Below are positions 11,879 to 22,876 of a DNA stretch of 64,000 nucleotides, in pieces. How positions within the stretch are numbered: the first letter of the stretch is position 1; every line of letters begins with the position of its first letter. The translations under genes were made by a program, and so were the position numbers. This DNA comes from Cyprinodon diabolis (taxonomy: Eukaryota > Chordata > Actinopteri > Cyprinodontiformes > Cyprinodontidae), in the NCBI GenBank assembly GCA_030533445.1, contig CM060070.1, positions 24,829,501 to 24,893,500 on the forward strand. Reading direction: 5' to 3'. Under the pieces are notes generated by a model that searched no databases, was not told the origin of the DNA, and saw only the letters and a program-made list of their open reading frames with translations.

Positions 11879-12604
11879 GTAGGATCATAATACCGCGCTA
11901 TTACACAGGTGGGTACCTCGTTAGAAGTTGGTCATACAGTTTTCCTCTTTATCAAGCTTTCTGCTATCTTTTATGAATTTTCACAATCTTTGCAACCCTT
12001 CCTGGTGCTAAAAAATATATAATTTGTTCATTTTCCTGGACCAAGCGAAGCTGTACCAGGAGTACAACTGTAGTACCCCATTGGACCACAAGATGTCCCC
12101 CTAGTTCTAATTTTCACTAGTCTAGCATGGAGGCTGAAGGGGTCACACACCTTTTACCAGGCACCTAGTACTATAGAGCTATATGAAACAGATAGCAGGA
12201 AGGAATATGCCATTGATGGTTAACAAGGTTAAGATTAATGTTCTTTTTACATGAACTAACCACTATGGGGGGAAAAAATAGAGAATTGCTTTGACAAGGA
12301 TTTGTGAAAGTTAATAATTAGCCCACACTGTTTAATTAAGACTTCTGCCTCAGAGAAACATAATTAGTTTCCTCTAACGTTTCAGAAAATATATTGGAAT
12401 GACCGCAAAGATCACTACCAATAACCCAATGAAGCTGTCTTATTTGTAAATGTATCCGAGTTGTTTCCTAGGCTTAAAAGAAACATTACTATTTTTTTAG
12501 TTTTCACAATTAACTTGAGTTCCTACTCAGATTCGATGTGACCCACTTTTGATTTAAAGGTTTCAACAAAATTTATATTTTAAATTAAGTAAAATTCAAA
12601 AACA
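11879..12604. other. Non-coding stretch
   Basis: No gene or repeat is recognised between the two LINE fragments. Confidence 0.45.
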
Positions 12605-13375
12605 TTGTATTAATCCCAAAGGGAAGTTGACATTTTGAAGTAACTCATCTGTCTTTCTTTAACAAGTTGTTGAATATCTTTAGCTGTAGGCAGGAAGGAT
12701 CTTCTGCCACGGTCTGTCTTGAACCAGACCTGGAGGAGCCTTTTTAAATAATTTGCTCTGATGTTGTTGCCCCATCAGAAGATGGCAGAAGAGATCACAC
12801 TCTCCACCACAGACTGATATGTAGCATCTTAGTGCAAATACCAAAGGACCTTATCTTCCTTAAGAAGAACAGTCTGCTCTGTCCCCTGATGTAGCAGTCG
12901 TCACGGTTACATTTCCAGTCAGGTTTGTTGTCTAGGCCAACACCACGGTATTCATTCTCCTCCACTTCTTCCCCACTTCTTGTTGCAGTTTCTTCTAAAA
13001 CCTACAATCATCTTCCTTGTGTTGTTCACATTCAGGATGAGATTTCCATTTCGTTCTATGCACTCAGCTTCTTGTACTTGGACACCACCCTTCTCTCAGC
13101 CACTTCCTCCACTGAGTCCAGAGTGCAGCCTAGGACAGAAGCGGCCTTTCTCACTAGTTTGTTCAGTCTCTTTCTGTCCCGCTCCGCACTGCCAGGGGCC
13201 CAGCAGACAACAGCGTAGAGGAGGGCTGATGCCACCACAGAATTACAGAAAGTTTTAAGCAGGGGCCTGCTCACTCCAAAGGACCTCAGCCTCTTAAGGG
13301 GGTGGAAGCAGCTCTGGCCTTTCTTATACAAGGCATCGGTGATATGAGTCTAGTCCAGTTTGTTATTGACGTTTG
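12605..13375 (-). mobile_element. Non-LTR retrotransposon (Rex1/CR1-L2-like) 3' end, decayed
   Basis: Read on the minus strand it is the end of a LINE reverse-transcriptase ORF. At 13,056-13,331 it reads YKKGQSCFHPLKRLRSFGVS, then a block with VVASALLYAVVCWAPGSAER and LNKLVRKAASVLGC. These are characteristic of the C-terminal region of fish Rex/L2-type LINE polymerases. Further 3', to 12,605, follow the decayed ORF end and a short 3'UTR ending GGGATTAATACAATG. Stops and frameshifts abound (for example a TAG just before the block, near 13,350), so it is a dead, 5'-truncated copy. Its family differs from the (CAAT)n-tailed LINE at 30 kb. Confidence 0.8.
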
Positions 13376-14980
13376 TATGTGCACTCTTTCATTCCTTTTG
13401 ACATGAAAACTGGCTCAGAGCTCATCTGATTTACTTTTTACTTTACTTTTTCAGTTCTTGACAGAGTGAGCTATGGAGCTAGTTTACCGGGACCTTTTCA
13501 AACATAGAAAGTATTTATATATTATTTAGTGCTTCTGTGGTGTGAAAAATTTATCTTGTATTAATATCTTTTTATTGGTGCTGAGTTACATTCATTCAGG
13601 CTAAGGTATCTAAGGGAGGGTAGTTTTTTTTATCTTATTAGGGAGTGTTTTGGATAAGAACAAGGCAGGATCTCCTCCACTGATGTTTCTTGGATCAGTT
13701 ATAGCAGAAGGGTCTGGTCATCCTGGGATTAATTCCTGACCTCAACCCAAATAGATGGAGTATGGAAGACCTAATGTTTCCAGAGGTCAGCAGGAGATTT
13801 CGAACTGATGTTTTTGAGTTGGTGGGAAATCTTCAGTTGGTACGGCTCAACATTTTCTAGATTTACAATCAATATAAATGCAACAGTTCCTACTGGTGAC
13901 AATTGGTGTTTGTTTCCACTGCAGAACCAAAGACTTTTAGGCAGGAGTGATATGCAAGGGCTCTCCTTAAGTTTTAAGAAGAAGGCTCGTAAATATCGCT
14001 GAGAAAATAGTTGTTTTTTTCAGAGATGTCAGTAATCTAGTGTGGGATCCCCCCATTTATCCAGGTTGGCAACAGCACACAGGTGTGCATAGTGAATATG
14101 GGCATATTACCAGTAGATACATAGGAAAAGACATTTCTTAAAACATTTTTCATGAACAAAAGAGCAATTGCCATATTTTAAGATCATTAAGGATAATAAT
14201 GGGTGTTTATTTAGACCTGTACACAATTTTAAAAGACAAAGGCATTTTGAATCAATACATCTAGACAAAGAAAAATGAAATATTTGACATATTACACCTC
14301 TAAAATGTAAACTCTCTTCCAGTTACACCATCTGTACCAAAGGGTTTATTGACTTTCACAGCACAGAGAACCCTCTAGAAACGGACCTGGAATTTTATGA
14401 TCAATGGGTGATGGCGCCCTCATGGTCTGTGCATCATGCAGCTCAAATAAAGCAAACACTTATAATAATTCTGTTCCACTGTTTGGGAACAGCTGGTATT
14501 AGTTGGTGAATTCCCCTATTTTTCTGTCCAGTGATGTGCTGTATACGTTGCCATTTACAGCATTGATGTTCTTCTATCCTCTGCCTTTAATTTGCCTTTT
14601 TACTCCAAATTCCTACTGGGACATTGGACCTGGCATAGCTCTACAGCTTGTTTTCCCCTCATTTGAGGGCAGAGTCAAGGCCTGCCAAGAATTGGACACC
14701 TGGTAGTGTGTGTGTAGAAAACATGGTGGAAGACTACACGGCTTGAGCATCTGTCTCAGTATCACTTGCAAGACTTCACAGTGTCCCAAAAGCCTGAAAC
14801 TTACCCATTGTTGATTTACATCTACAGGGGTCTTTTTTGTGAGAGAAGTGAAACATCTAAAAACACTAAAACTGTTCTGCCATCTATTCAAGCATTCAGT
14901 ATCAATATGACCAGGATGAAAAGTTATGCAAACACTGTACACTTACAAAATGCAGTATTCTGAGTTGAAAGAGAGATAAA
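13376..14980. other. Non-coding stretch with short unrecognised open frames
   Basis: The longest frame is 109 residues on the minus strand (14,613-14,942), without recognisable domains or flanking splice sites. A segment at about 13,840-13,930 (TTGTTTCCACTGCAGAACC) resembles a dispersed fish repeat, but I cannot set its borders. Confidence 0.4.
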
Positions 14981-15243
14981 GCTTTATTGTCACTGTTATA
15001 ATAACCACATCCTGATGGCGGTCAGGCACTTTAGCACTCCTCAGCTTTTCAGACCCAAAAGCAATCACACGTAAAAACATCTTCTAAGGTCGACTGTGAA
15101 ACCAGATTACACTTCAACACTTTAATTTAAACTCTTTTTCCCACTAAAATTAGAGGGTTAACACGGGTTGATCCGCTAACAATTGGCATTTGGCTCTTTA
15201 GCTTTTTTTGTTTTTTATGGCAAAACTAAAAAAAGTTTTTTTT

Positions 15244-16262
15244 TCAGGCGTCATTACACTGTCACGAGCAACAAAATGAACTCATTTTGCATTTAACCCA
15301 TCTCCTTGGGGATTGTGCCCGGGGAGCAGTGTCGAGTCTTCCTCAGGGACCCAGAGTGGCACTCTGTGGGAGTGGGACTTGAACTCCGAACCCAAAGCCT
15401 TATGCTACGTTCACACCGGACGCAGCAGAAGCAGCGAGTTTACATGCAAAGTCAATGGTTGACGCGCGTCAAGGCGCAGCAAAAGGTCCCGCGGCGCGTT
15501 TTGAGCAGCAGGCGCAGCGCGTCTGAGCAGCTGAAGCAGCGCTTCGGGCGCGTTTAAGCATCTGACATGCGTGACGCGCCGCAAACGCGCTGCTGCTCGA
15601 GATGGAAAAATTGAACTTTTGCTGCTCAACGCGCAGCATCAACCGATCAGAGAAGCTGATCTGGGAGCTGGCCGTGAGACAGACAAATCGCTGATGACAC
15701 AGAGCGCTGTGATCGCTCCTCTGAAACAGTTTATTGACGCATAAATTAAAATGCAGAAATCTGCCGGCAGAATATGTTCGTTTTATTATCCTGGTGCCTG
15801 CAGTTCGGATTATTTAGATGAAAAACACCTACAAGCCGCCGCGGTGAACCGCGAGGAGTTGACCCGGCCAGAGGCTGCTGTTGAAGGGATTCCTACTGTC
15901 GGCGCACCGCCGGTATGTGGGGGTCTGAGCGGCTCCGACAAAAACTATATTGGAAGGCAGGCATGATAATCTGAATGAACTGACTGCACTGATTAGGTTT
16001 TTAGGTGTATTTTCTCACTTAAAAACTTCACCCAACACACCCACTTTTTGCACCACGCAGCCAGAGCAGCAAAGTTGCTTCATTCGCACGTCAGAACTAA
16101 CTGGTACAAGCAGCAGACACAATTTTGCTGCTCTTGCTACGTCCGGTGTGAACGTAGCATTAAGGACCAACACTGGAAGCTCATTCCTCTCCAGCTGGGA
16201 TACGAACCCAGGCTTCCTGTTTGCAGGATGGGTGACTTACCACTTGAGCTAGCCAGCTGCAT
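15244..16262 (-). mobile_element. tRNA-derived SINE, split by a MITE
   Basis: On the minus strand the head (16,262-16,163) has an A-box-like GGCTAGCTCAAGTGGTAAG and a B-box GGTTCGTATCC at the spacing of a tRNA-related polymerase III promoter. The body resumes after the MITE (15,399-15,244) with GAGTTCAAGTCCC, then CTCTGGGTCCCTGAGGAAGA and GGGTTAAATGCAAAATGAG. These are shared with the SINE at 25,985-26,202. The duplicated TTA of the MITE marks the join. Confidence 0.65.
15403..16159. mobile_element. PIF/Harbinger-like MITE inserted in a SINE
   Basis: The terminal inverted repeats start TGCTACGTTCACACCGGACG at both ends, with 20 bp identical and then a degenerate continuation of GCAGCAG-type repeats. 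The target duplication TTA sits at 15,400-15,402 and 16,160-16,162, the TWA type expected of PIF/Harbinger. The left 200 bp are rich in GCGC/CAGC inverted motifs that could fold. No transposase is encoded; the short open frames inside are not protein-like. Element length 757 bp. Confidence 0.85.
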
Positions 16263-16917
16263 AAAATTGTTGCATGTTTGCAAGCAGGTAAGTGACTCGC
16301 AATGAAACCAAGCGTCTCTATACAATACCAGCACCAGTACTCCTAGCAACCCCAGCCGGGAAAAGCATGACAGAACCTTTGTTTTTGAGGTTTTGCCATA
16401 CAAAGTATCCATATGTGCCTCTATTTAAGACTTCTGTTGTGAATTTACCAAATTCACAACAAGGCTCAGACATCTTTATCAGAGTGTTTTCTAAGCATAG
16501 AGACAAAAGTCCTGTTTCCCATTATTCTGGGATTCAACAAACAGGAATATTTATGTTATCTCCCAAAATTGTTGTCTTTATATTTAATCTGTGCTATCTT
16601 CTGGTTTTGACTTTCAATACATTTTAAAAAGTAAACATCTTTGGCTTTCAAGTCTTTTTATTTTTTTATCTTTTGTTGTATGCACATGGTTTTCAGGTTT
16701 ACTTCCTGTCCAAAGATCTGCAGCATCGGTTAAAAAGGTGTAACCTCGAAAATGCAAACTGATGCAAAGTGAAACTATGCTCCCAACCCTGTCCTCAAAC
16801 GCTATAAATCGAGAAAACAAAGCACAGTGGTAAATAAAACAGCTGACACACACACACATCCACACCCCTACAGGCAGACTTTGCATTGACAGCCATTAAT
16901 TTTTTAAGCCGCATCTA

Positions 16918-18529
16918 CAGGTGCTGGTCATAAAATTAGAATATCATGAAAAAGTAGATTGATTTCAGTAATTCCATTTAAAAAGTGAAACTTGTATATT
17001 ATATTCATACATTACATACAAACTCATATATTTCAGATGTTTATTTTGTTTAATTTTGATGATTACAAATGACAACAAATGAAAATCTCAAATTCATCAT
17101 ATCAGAAAATTAGAATATTGTGAAAAGGTTCAAAATTGATGGCCCCTGGTGCCACACTCTAATCAGCTAATTAACTCAAACCACCTGCAAAAGCCTTTAA
17201 ATGGTCTTTCAGTCTAGTTCTATAGGCTACACAATCATGGGGAAGACTGCTGACTTGACAGTTGTCCAAAAGACGACCATCGACACCTTGCACAAGGAGG
17301 GCAAGACACAAAAGGTCATCGCTAAAGAGGCTGGCTGTTCACAGAGCTCAGTGTCCAAGCACATTAATAGAGAGGCGAAGGGAAGGAAAAGATGTGGTCG
17401 AAAAAAGTGTACAAGCAAGAGAGATAACCGCACCCTGGAGAGGATTGTGAAACAAAACCCATTCAAAAATGTGGGGGAGATTCACAAAGAGTGGACTGCA
17501 GCTGGAGTGAGTGCTTCAAGAACCACCACACACAGACGTATGAAAGACATGGGTTTCTGCTGTCGCATTCCTTGTGTCAAGCCACTCTTGAACCACAGAC
17601 AGCGTCAGAAGCGTCTTGCCTGGGCTAAAGAGAAACAGGACTGGACTGCTGGTGAGTGGTCCAAAGTCATGTTCTCTGATAAAAGTAAATTTTGCATTTC
17701 CTTTGGAAATCAAGGTCCCAGAGTCTGGAGGAAAAGAAGAGAGGCACTTCATCCACGTTGCTTAAAGTCCAGTGTAAAGTTTCCACAGTCAGTGATGGTT
17801 TGGGGTGCCATGTCATCTGCTGGTGTTGGTCCATTGTGTTTTCTGAGGTCCAGGGTCAACGCAGCCACATACCAGGAAGTTTTAGAGCACTTCATGCTTC
17901 CTGCAGCTGACCAACTTTTTGGAGATGCAGATTTCATTTTCCAACAGGACTTGGCACCTGCACACAGTGCCAAAGCTACCAGTACCTGGTTGAAGGACCA
18001 TGGTATCCCTGTTCTTAATTGGCCAGCAAACTCTCCTGACCTTAACCCCATAGAAAATCTATGGGGTATTGTGAAGAAGAAGATGCAATACACCAGACCC
18101 AACAATTCAGAAGAGCTAAAAGCCACTATTAGAGCAACCTGGGCTATCATAACACCTGAGCAGTGCCACAGACTGATCGACTCCATGCCACGCCGCATTG
18201 CTGCAGTAATACAGGCCAAAGGAGGCCCAACTAAATACTGAGTGCTGTACATGCTCATACTTTTCATGTTCATACTTTTCAGTTGGCCAACATTTCTATA
18301 AATCCTTTGTTTTTATTGGTCTTCAGTAATATTCTAATTTTCTGATATGATGAATTTGAGATTTTCATTTGTTGTCATTTGTAATCATCAAAATTAAACA
18401 AAATAAACATCTGAAATATATGAGTTTGTATGTAATGTATGAATATAATATACAAGTTTCACTTTTTAAATGGAATTACTGAAATCAATCTACTTTTTCA
18501 TGATATTCTAATTTTATGACCAGCACCTG
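16918..18529 (+). mobile_element. Complete Tc1-like DNA transposon with perfect 202-bp inverted repeats
   Basis: A 1,612-bp element flanked by TA at 16,916-16,917 and 18,530-18,531. Its terminal repeats, 16,918-17,119 and 18,328-18,529, start CAGGTGCTGGTCATAAAATT. I compared them base by base and found no mismatch in 202 bp. One uninterrupted transposase gene (17,237-18,241) lies between them. Long repeats are typical of the IR/DR organisation of fish Tc1 elements such as Sleeping Beauty-type families. Identical repeats and an open gene point to a recent insertion that may still be mobile. Confidence 0.97.
17237..18241 (+). CDS. Tc1-family transposase, intact
   Basis: A 334-residue DDE transposase, a normal full length for Tc1 proteins (about 340). 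It would bind the element's inverted repeats and catalyse cut-and-paste into TA sites. Residues 1-110 form the paired-like DNA-binding region: a first helix-turn-helix with GCSQSSVSKHI (about 33-43), a basic AT-hook-like linker KGRKRCGRKK (48-57), and a second helix-turn-helix with VSASRTTTHRRMKDMGF (about 91-107). The catalytic residues are D148 (MFSDKSKF), D238 (FQQDLAPAH) and E273 (NPIENLW), with exactly 34 residues between the last two (DD34E). The ATG at 17,237 (MGKTADLT) is preferred over an in-frame ATG at 17,201 because family members begin here. No stop or frameshift is present. There is no sign of host use; it is a selfish gene. Confidence 0.95.
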   Translation: MGKTADLTVVQKTTIDTLHKEGKTQKVIAKEAGCSQSSVSKHINREAKGRKRCGRKKCTSKRDNRTLERIVKQNPFKNVGEIHKEWTAAGVSASRTTTHRRMKDMGFCCRIPCVKPLLNHRQRQKRLAWAKEKQDWTAGEWSKVMFSDKSKFCISFGNQGPRVWRKRREALHPRCLKSSVKFPQSVMVWGAMSSAGVGPLCFLRSRVNAATYQEVLEHFMLPAADQLFGDADFIFQQDLAPAHSAKATSTWLKDHGIPVLNWPANSPDLNPIENLWGIVKKKMQYTRPNNSEELKATIRATWAIITPEQCHRLIDSMPRRIAAVIQAKGGPTKY

Positions 18530-18531
18530 TA

Positions 18532-20170
18532 TGTATGACCCTAACCATTACCATAACATTGATAACACTAGCCTTAACCTACAGAATTCACAGCACTGTT
18601 CACACAAATACACAGCGGAAGTTTTATGTTTTTATTTCTATTTTTATGAGGACATTTTACGTTTCTCTGCCTTATCTAACAAAAAAATAGTAATCTAGAA
18701 CAGTGAAAGTGTAAATGCAGAAGCATCATATCTCTTATAACTATACACTTTGAGGGCTTTTTCAAGAAGATTTGTTGATCAAAATGTAAATTTGCGTTAA
18801 ACAATAAAATAAATAGTTAAAGTTATAAAATATTAAATTTAAAAGATGGTAGTTTTGTGATTTAAGAAGGAAAGTGTAGCTTATTTTATTGCAATATATA
18901 TCTAAACAATTCTTGTAATTCAAAAATTACAAAAAAAAGTTTTGGAACCACTGTTCTAGAAATTTTGGACTAGACTTAGATAAGATAGCTTGTAGTTGAA
19001 ACCTTAACAATCCCGGAGAAACACACACACACAGACACTGTGGTTAAAATATCACACCTTGTGGGCACAGTGGTGTTTAAATTCATACTTCCAGAGTAAG
19101 GGCGTTTTCAACTGTCATGGGTGTTTTTATTTTTTACACCCTCAAGTTAGTCAGGCTGTTATGTGTTTGTTTCCTCGCGTTATTTTCCGATGATACTGTC
19201 ACAGTTTCACAGAAGATTAAAGTATTTATTCATGAATTTCTCTCCATCTGCATGTTTTAGGCGATGCATGCTTGCTTTTGTTCATATCTCCACTCCAAAA
19301 ACAAGAAGTGGTGCTTGTGTGCATTCAGCGTGAATGAGCAGAAAAGAAATGAGTCCTTTCTCAGTTGAAGTTCAAGTGTGCTTCGCATTTTATAGCTAAT
19401 TTTATAACACTTTAAACTTTCTGCACAAGGCAGACATGTAGCTGAGCACCAACACTCCTTTTTTAGATTTAATATCTGATGTGATTATTCACTTGTGAAA
19501 AGACAGCTCTGCTGTATTTGTTTATTTAGCTCTTGTGTAAATGAGTAAATCATATTGTAATGACAGAGTAACAGTCTCCGTTTTGGGATATTTTAAATAA
19601 AAGACAATATCTCCACAGCAAAGAACAAATAAGTTCCACCAAAAGTGGTTGTTTAAGCTCTGGAGATTTAAGGTCACTTTCAGGAGCTTGGAGCATGCCT
19701 CATATGGTGGTTGTGAACATAATCTGAGTTAACATTTAAGATAAAAAGCAGTTTTTGACTCTGTACAGTTGATTGCTGAAAGCAGCAAAGCAGCAACCAC
19801 AGCTGTGCAATGAAGTTAAATGAAACCCTTTATCTGCAGGGAGGGGCACCTTTACATCTGATGGAAGTTCCTGTTTTTCTCTTGCACCTTGAGAGAAATG
19901 AGAAAGGAAAAAAAAAAAACTTTAAATTTGATCTTCCAAAAGTCCTAAAACCGTAAGTGCAAGTGAACACACTTGCCACATATCCTTATAAATATTGAGT
20001 CATGCATTTTTTTTTTTTTTTTTTGCAAAACATACAACTGTTCGAGGGTATGGCAAATGTTTTGAAAGACTCTTTCCCAAAAAAGCTATTGCAGGTCAGA
20101 TTAAGGGAAATATTTGATACTGTTTAAAAGATGAATAAGAAAAAAAGAACAAACCATGCAAAAATGAGTT
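18532..20170. other. Non-coding stretch upstream of the receptor gene
   Basis: AT-rich, with a short (AC)n at about 19,021-19,032 and a poly-T run near 20,008-20,024. No gene is recognised. It may contain distal promoter elements of the receptor gene, but none can be read with certainty. Confidence 0.45.
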
Positions 20171-20403
20171 TATTGTGAGAGGCCATGAAATTCTAAAAGT
20201 TGTTTATATAGAAGATGATGGAACAGAATTGATAGTAATCTTTCTGTTGAATGTGCCTCTGCATTTGTGTGTGCATTTGGTGTTTATTGGGTGGGGTGGA
20301 GTGTGTGACCTTACACACACTGGCTTATTTCCCCATCAAAAATGTGCTGCAAAAAATTGTCGAGGCTGACACACACTCAGCATCAACATCAGCAGCAGCC
20401 AGA

Positions 20404-21052
20404 GTAAGTACTCTCCATGCAATGATTTTATACATTATGCTACAGCTTTAGAAAATATTTACTAGGAGTTTTATTGAATGATATAAGGTTAAATTAAAGT
20501 TAAGATATAAATATTTTGTCCAAATATTAGAAATTTTATCCTTTTTTAAGGGATAAATTTTACATTTTAATTCTAAATGTATTTCTTTTTTATTCAATTT
20601 AAAATCAAAAAGGATATAAAATATTATTTTAAAAGTGATATTTGTGTAATTAATTAATTGTATTTCCATTTTTTCATTTTTATCATTACTAGTAAAAAAG
20701 GGGTTTTATGAGGAAAAAGATGAAAAAAAACTGTCATTGAGTTTTTAGCAATCTGACAAATATCAATCAGAGCATACAGCTGTAAAGAAAAAAATATTAT
20801 CCAGCATTCTTGATGAAAGCAGCTGGCGTATTTCCTCCATGTGTTGATTTAAATGCCTCGGTTGCTCACTCATCCTGTGTTCACCGCAGAAAGGTGGAGA
20901 TTGCAGTGCACATGGTAGGCATTTAAATGATACCTTAAAAGTAACTAAAGCCCCGCTGAAACGTGTCTGCCATAGAAGCAGGGAGGGATTTCTATTTCTG
21001 GTCCAACTTTCATATGAAATTAAGTTCTTCTTCCTTCTTTTTCCTCCTCCAG
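20404..21052 (+). other. Probable 5'UTR intron of the s1pr4-like gene
   Basis: A strong donor (CCAGA|GTAAGTAC, GT at 20,404-20,405) faces a strong acceptor with a long pyrimidine tract (TTCTTTTTCCTCCTCCAG, AG at 21,051-21,052) 138 bp ahead of the receptor start codon. S1P receptor genes are known to carry their coding region in one exon behind an untranslated first exon, so a leader intron is expected here. The pairing of these two sites is inference. The first exon would end at 20,403 and its start is not visible. Confidence 0.5.
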
Positions 21053-21190
21053 GTGTGTGTTATGTGCAGAGGACGAACAGCTCTGCTGGGTAGAGTGTGC
21101 TGATAGCCTGTTTGATCACAGGAATTTTTCGTGCAGCTCCAACCAGCTTGGTTCATCCTCGATTTTCAGGCAGCTGTCTGGTCCGTCGCC

Positions 21191-22435
21191 ATGGATGTTC
21201 TTTACTCTCTCACCTCACCCTCCTCCTGCCCTCATCTGTACTATCTACCAAATTACCCAAGCAACAGCTCCGTGCCGAATCAAACCCCTACAGCCAAAGG
21301 CATCAGCCAGGTGATCCTGAGGCACTACAACCACACGGGCCGCCTGCAGAACCGGACTATCTCTGCCACCCAGGCCCCCATCAGTGCCTCCATGTCTGTC
21401 TTCCTATTTTTCAGTGCGTGTATCGTTCTAGAGAACTTCCTGGTGCTGGTGGCCGTCATCTCACGCATCCGCCACAGCCGCCGCTGGGTTTACGTCTGCA
21501 TCGCTAACATCACCCTGAGCGATCTACTAACAGGTGCAGCCTACCTGGTCAACATCTGCATGTCTGGCAGCCAAACATTCCACCTCACCCCTGCTCTGTG
21601 GCTCTTCAGGGAAGGCATGCTATTTGTGGCCTTGGCAGCCTCCATATTCAGTTTGCTGCTGATTGCTGTGGAGCGCTACACAACCATGATTAAACCTCTG
21701 CCCCAAAAGTCAACCAAGAAGACCTATTATCGGATATACGGCATGGTGGTGCTGTGCTGGTTTTTTGCTCTGGTGATTGGCTTCCTCCCCCTGCTGGGCT
21801 GGAACTGTGTCTGCAGCTTGGACGGATGCTCCACACTCCTCCCTCTCTACTCCAAGAGCTACATCTTCTTCTCTCTCATCATCTTCTTCCTCATCCTGCT
21901 CACAATTGGGGTGCTTTATGGTGCCATTTACTGCCACGTACACAAGAGTGCTCAGCTAGGCCCTCAACGCAATCGCAAACGCTCCTTGGCTCTGCTGAAA
22001 ACTGTGATCTCCATCGTGGGGGTCTTCTTGCTCTGCTGGGGGCCTCTCTTTATGCTCCTGTTGGTGGATTTCTTCTGCGTCTCTCGCCAGTGCACCTTGC
22101 TGTTCAGCGCGGATTTCTGCATATCCCTGGCTGTCCTAAACTCGGGCTTGAACCCCATAATATACGCGCTGGGCAGCAGTGACATGAGGAAGGCCATAGC
22201 TGAACTGCTGTGCTGCTGTTGCCTGAGAGCCGGCCTATGTCGCCCCGACAAGTTCATTTCCAAGGAGACAAGCAGCACCTCAGAGAGCAGGAGGGACAGT
22301 CTGAGAAACAGCTTCAGCAAGGTCAGGAATATGAGCGTGGCTTCCCCACCGTCAACCCCAAGTAAGCCTCGCAAGGCACCCAGAAAGTGCAGGCTTAGCA
22401 CCACAACCAGCTGCCTGTCAGTTTCAAGTGGTTAA
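21191..22435 (+). CDS. s1pr4: Sphingosine-1-phosphate receptor, S1PR4-like (class A GPCR)
   Basis: A 414-residue seven-transmembrane receptor that should bind extracellular sphingosine-1-phosphate and signal through G proteins at the plasma membrane. In mammals S1PR4 is mainly found on blood and immune cells. ATG 21,191 lies in a near-ideal context (GTCGCCATGG); the open frame further upstream has no in-frame ATG. Helices lie near 66-91, 101-122, 138-162, 181-203, 222-248, 266-292 and 306-326. Visible landmarks are N82 (1.50), D111 (2.50), the ligand-headgroup pair R140-E141, ERY 161-163, CWGP 282-285 and NPIIY 321-325. S1P-receptor-type intraloop cysteines are C206/C213 (LGWNCVCSLDGC) and C296/C301. 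N-glycosylation sites are N25, N47 and N54, and C341-C344 is a palmitoylation-like cluster. S1PR4 is favoured over other subtypes by VILRHYNHTGRL, RRWVYVCIANITLSDLLTGA and LPLYSKSYI; S1PR5 is the main alternative. No damage is seen. Confidence 0.9.
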   Translation: MDVLYSLTSPSSCPHLYYLPNYPSNSSVPNQTPTAKGISQVILRHYNHTGRLQNRTISATQAPISASMSVFLFFSACIVLENFLVLVAVISRIRHSRRWVYVCIANITLSDLLTGAAYLVNICMSGSQTFHLTPALWLFREGMLFVALAASIFSLLLIAVERYTTMIKPLPQKSTKKTYYRIYGMVVLCWFFALVIGFLPLLGWNCVCSLDGCSTLLPLYSKSYIFFSLIIFFLILLTIGVLYGAIYCHVHKSAQLGPQRNRKRSLALLKTVISIVGVFLLCWGPLFMLLLVDFFCVSRQCTLLFSADFCISLAVLNSGLNPIIYALGSSDMRKAIAELLCCCCLRAGLCRPDKFISKETSSTSESRRDSLRNSFSKVRNMSVASPPSTPSKPRKAPRKCRLSTTTSCLSVSSG

Positions 22436-22876
22436 AACCACAACGTGCTCCCCTCCCAAGCAAGCAAGACCTGTGTGAACTGACACAAGTCTAACCATTT
22501 CCTCTGACTTTTGGCTTGACAGTCAACGCATAACCATAACATGTTATAAAGAAAACCTGCTGGAAGTAAGAATTTAACTTAACAAATGTATGTCAGGAAA
22601 AAACCTTCAGAGATTTTTATGTAAAAATATACATCAACTGTGCCAATGCATCTATTAGAAAACGTTTGTGATTTAATGATTTGATGATTTTAAGTATGAA
22701 GTATTTTTAATGGAGTTAAAGAAAAACTGAAATTAACTTTATTTTTGTACAAATGCTCTTGATAATATAAAGTTTATTTTCTGTTAAATATAATTCAATA
22801 TTGTCCTGGAGTAGTAATGCCCTGTTTTCTTTTGAATGAAGACATTTCATTGAAGGGTCTTTTTCGTAATAATAAA
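22436..22876 (+). other. s1pr4: Likely 3'UTR of the s1pr4-like gene, with a polyadenylation signal
   Basis: AT-rich sequence after the TAA stop. A canonical AATAAA lies at 22,871-22,876, about 440 bp beyond the stop, and weaker AATATAAAG-like sites lie near 22,765. The true cleavage site cannot be read. Confidence 0.4.

Noticed and set aside
13700..13790. Possible Tc1 fragment (CCTGACCTCAACCCAAATAG)
   Set aside because: Only about 20 bases resemble the SPDLNPIE coding block and the frame does not continue.
16163..16262. tRNA gene-like A and B boxes
   Set aside because: The tRNA-like fold is degenerate and continues into a SINE body; it is a SINE head, not a tRNA gene.
17749..18273. 174-residue minus-strand frame
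   Set aside because: Antisense shadow of the Tc1 transposase.
21131..21190. 20-codon upstream extension of the receptor frame
   Set aside because: It begins with GTG, has no ATG and lies in the leader; the ATG at 21,191 has a near-ideal context.
21964..22404. 146-residue minus-strand frame
   Set aside because: Antisense shadow of the receptor gene.
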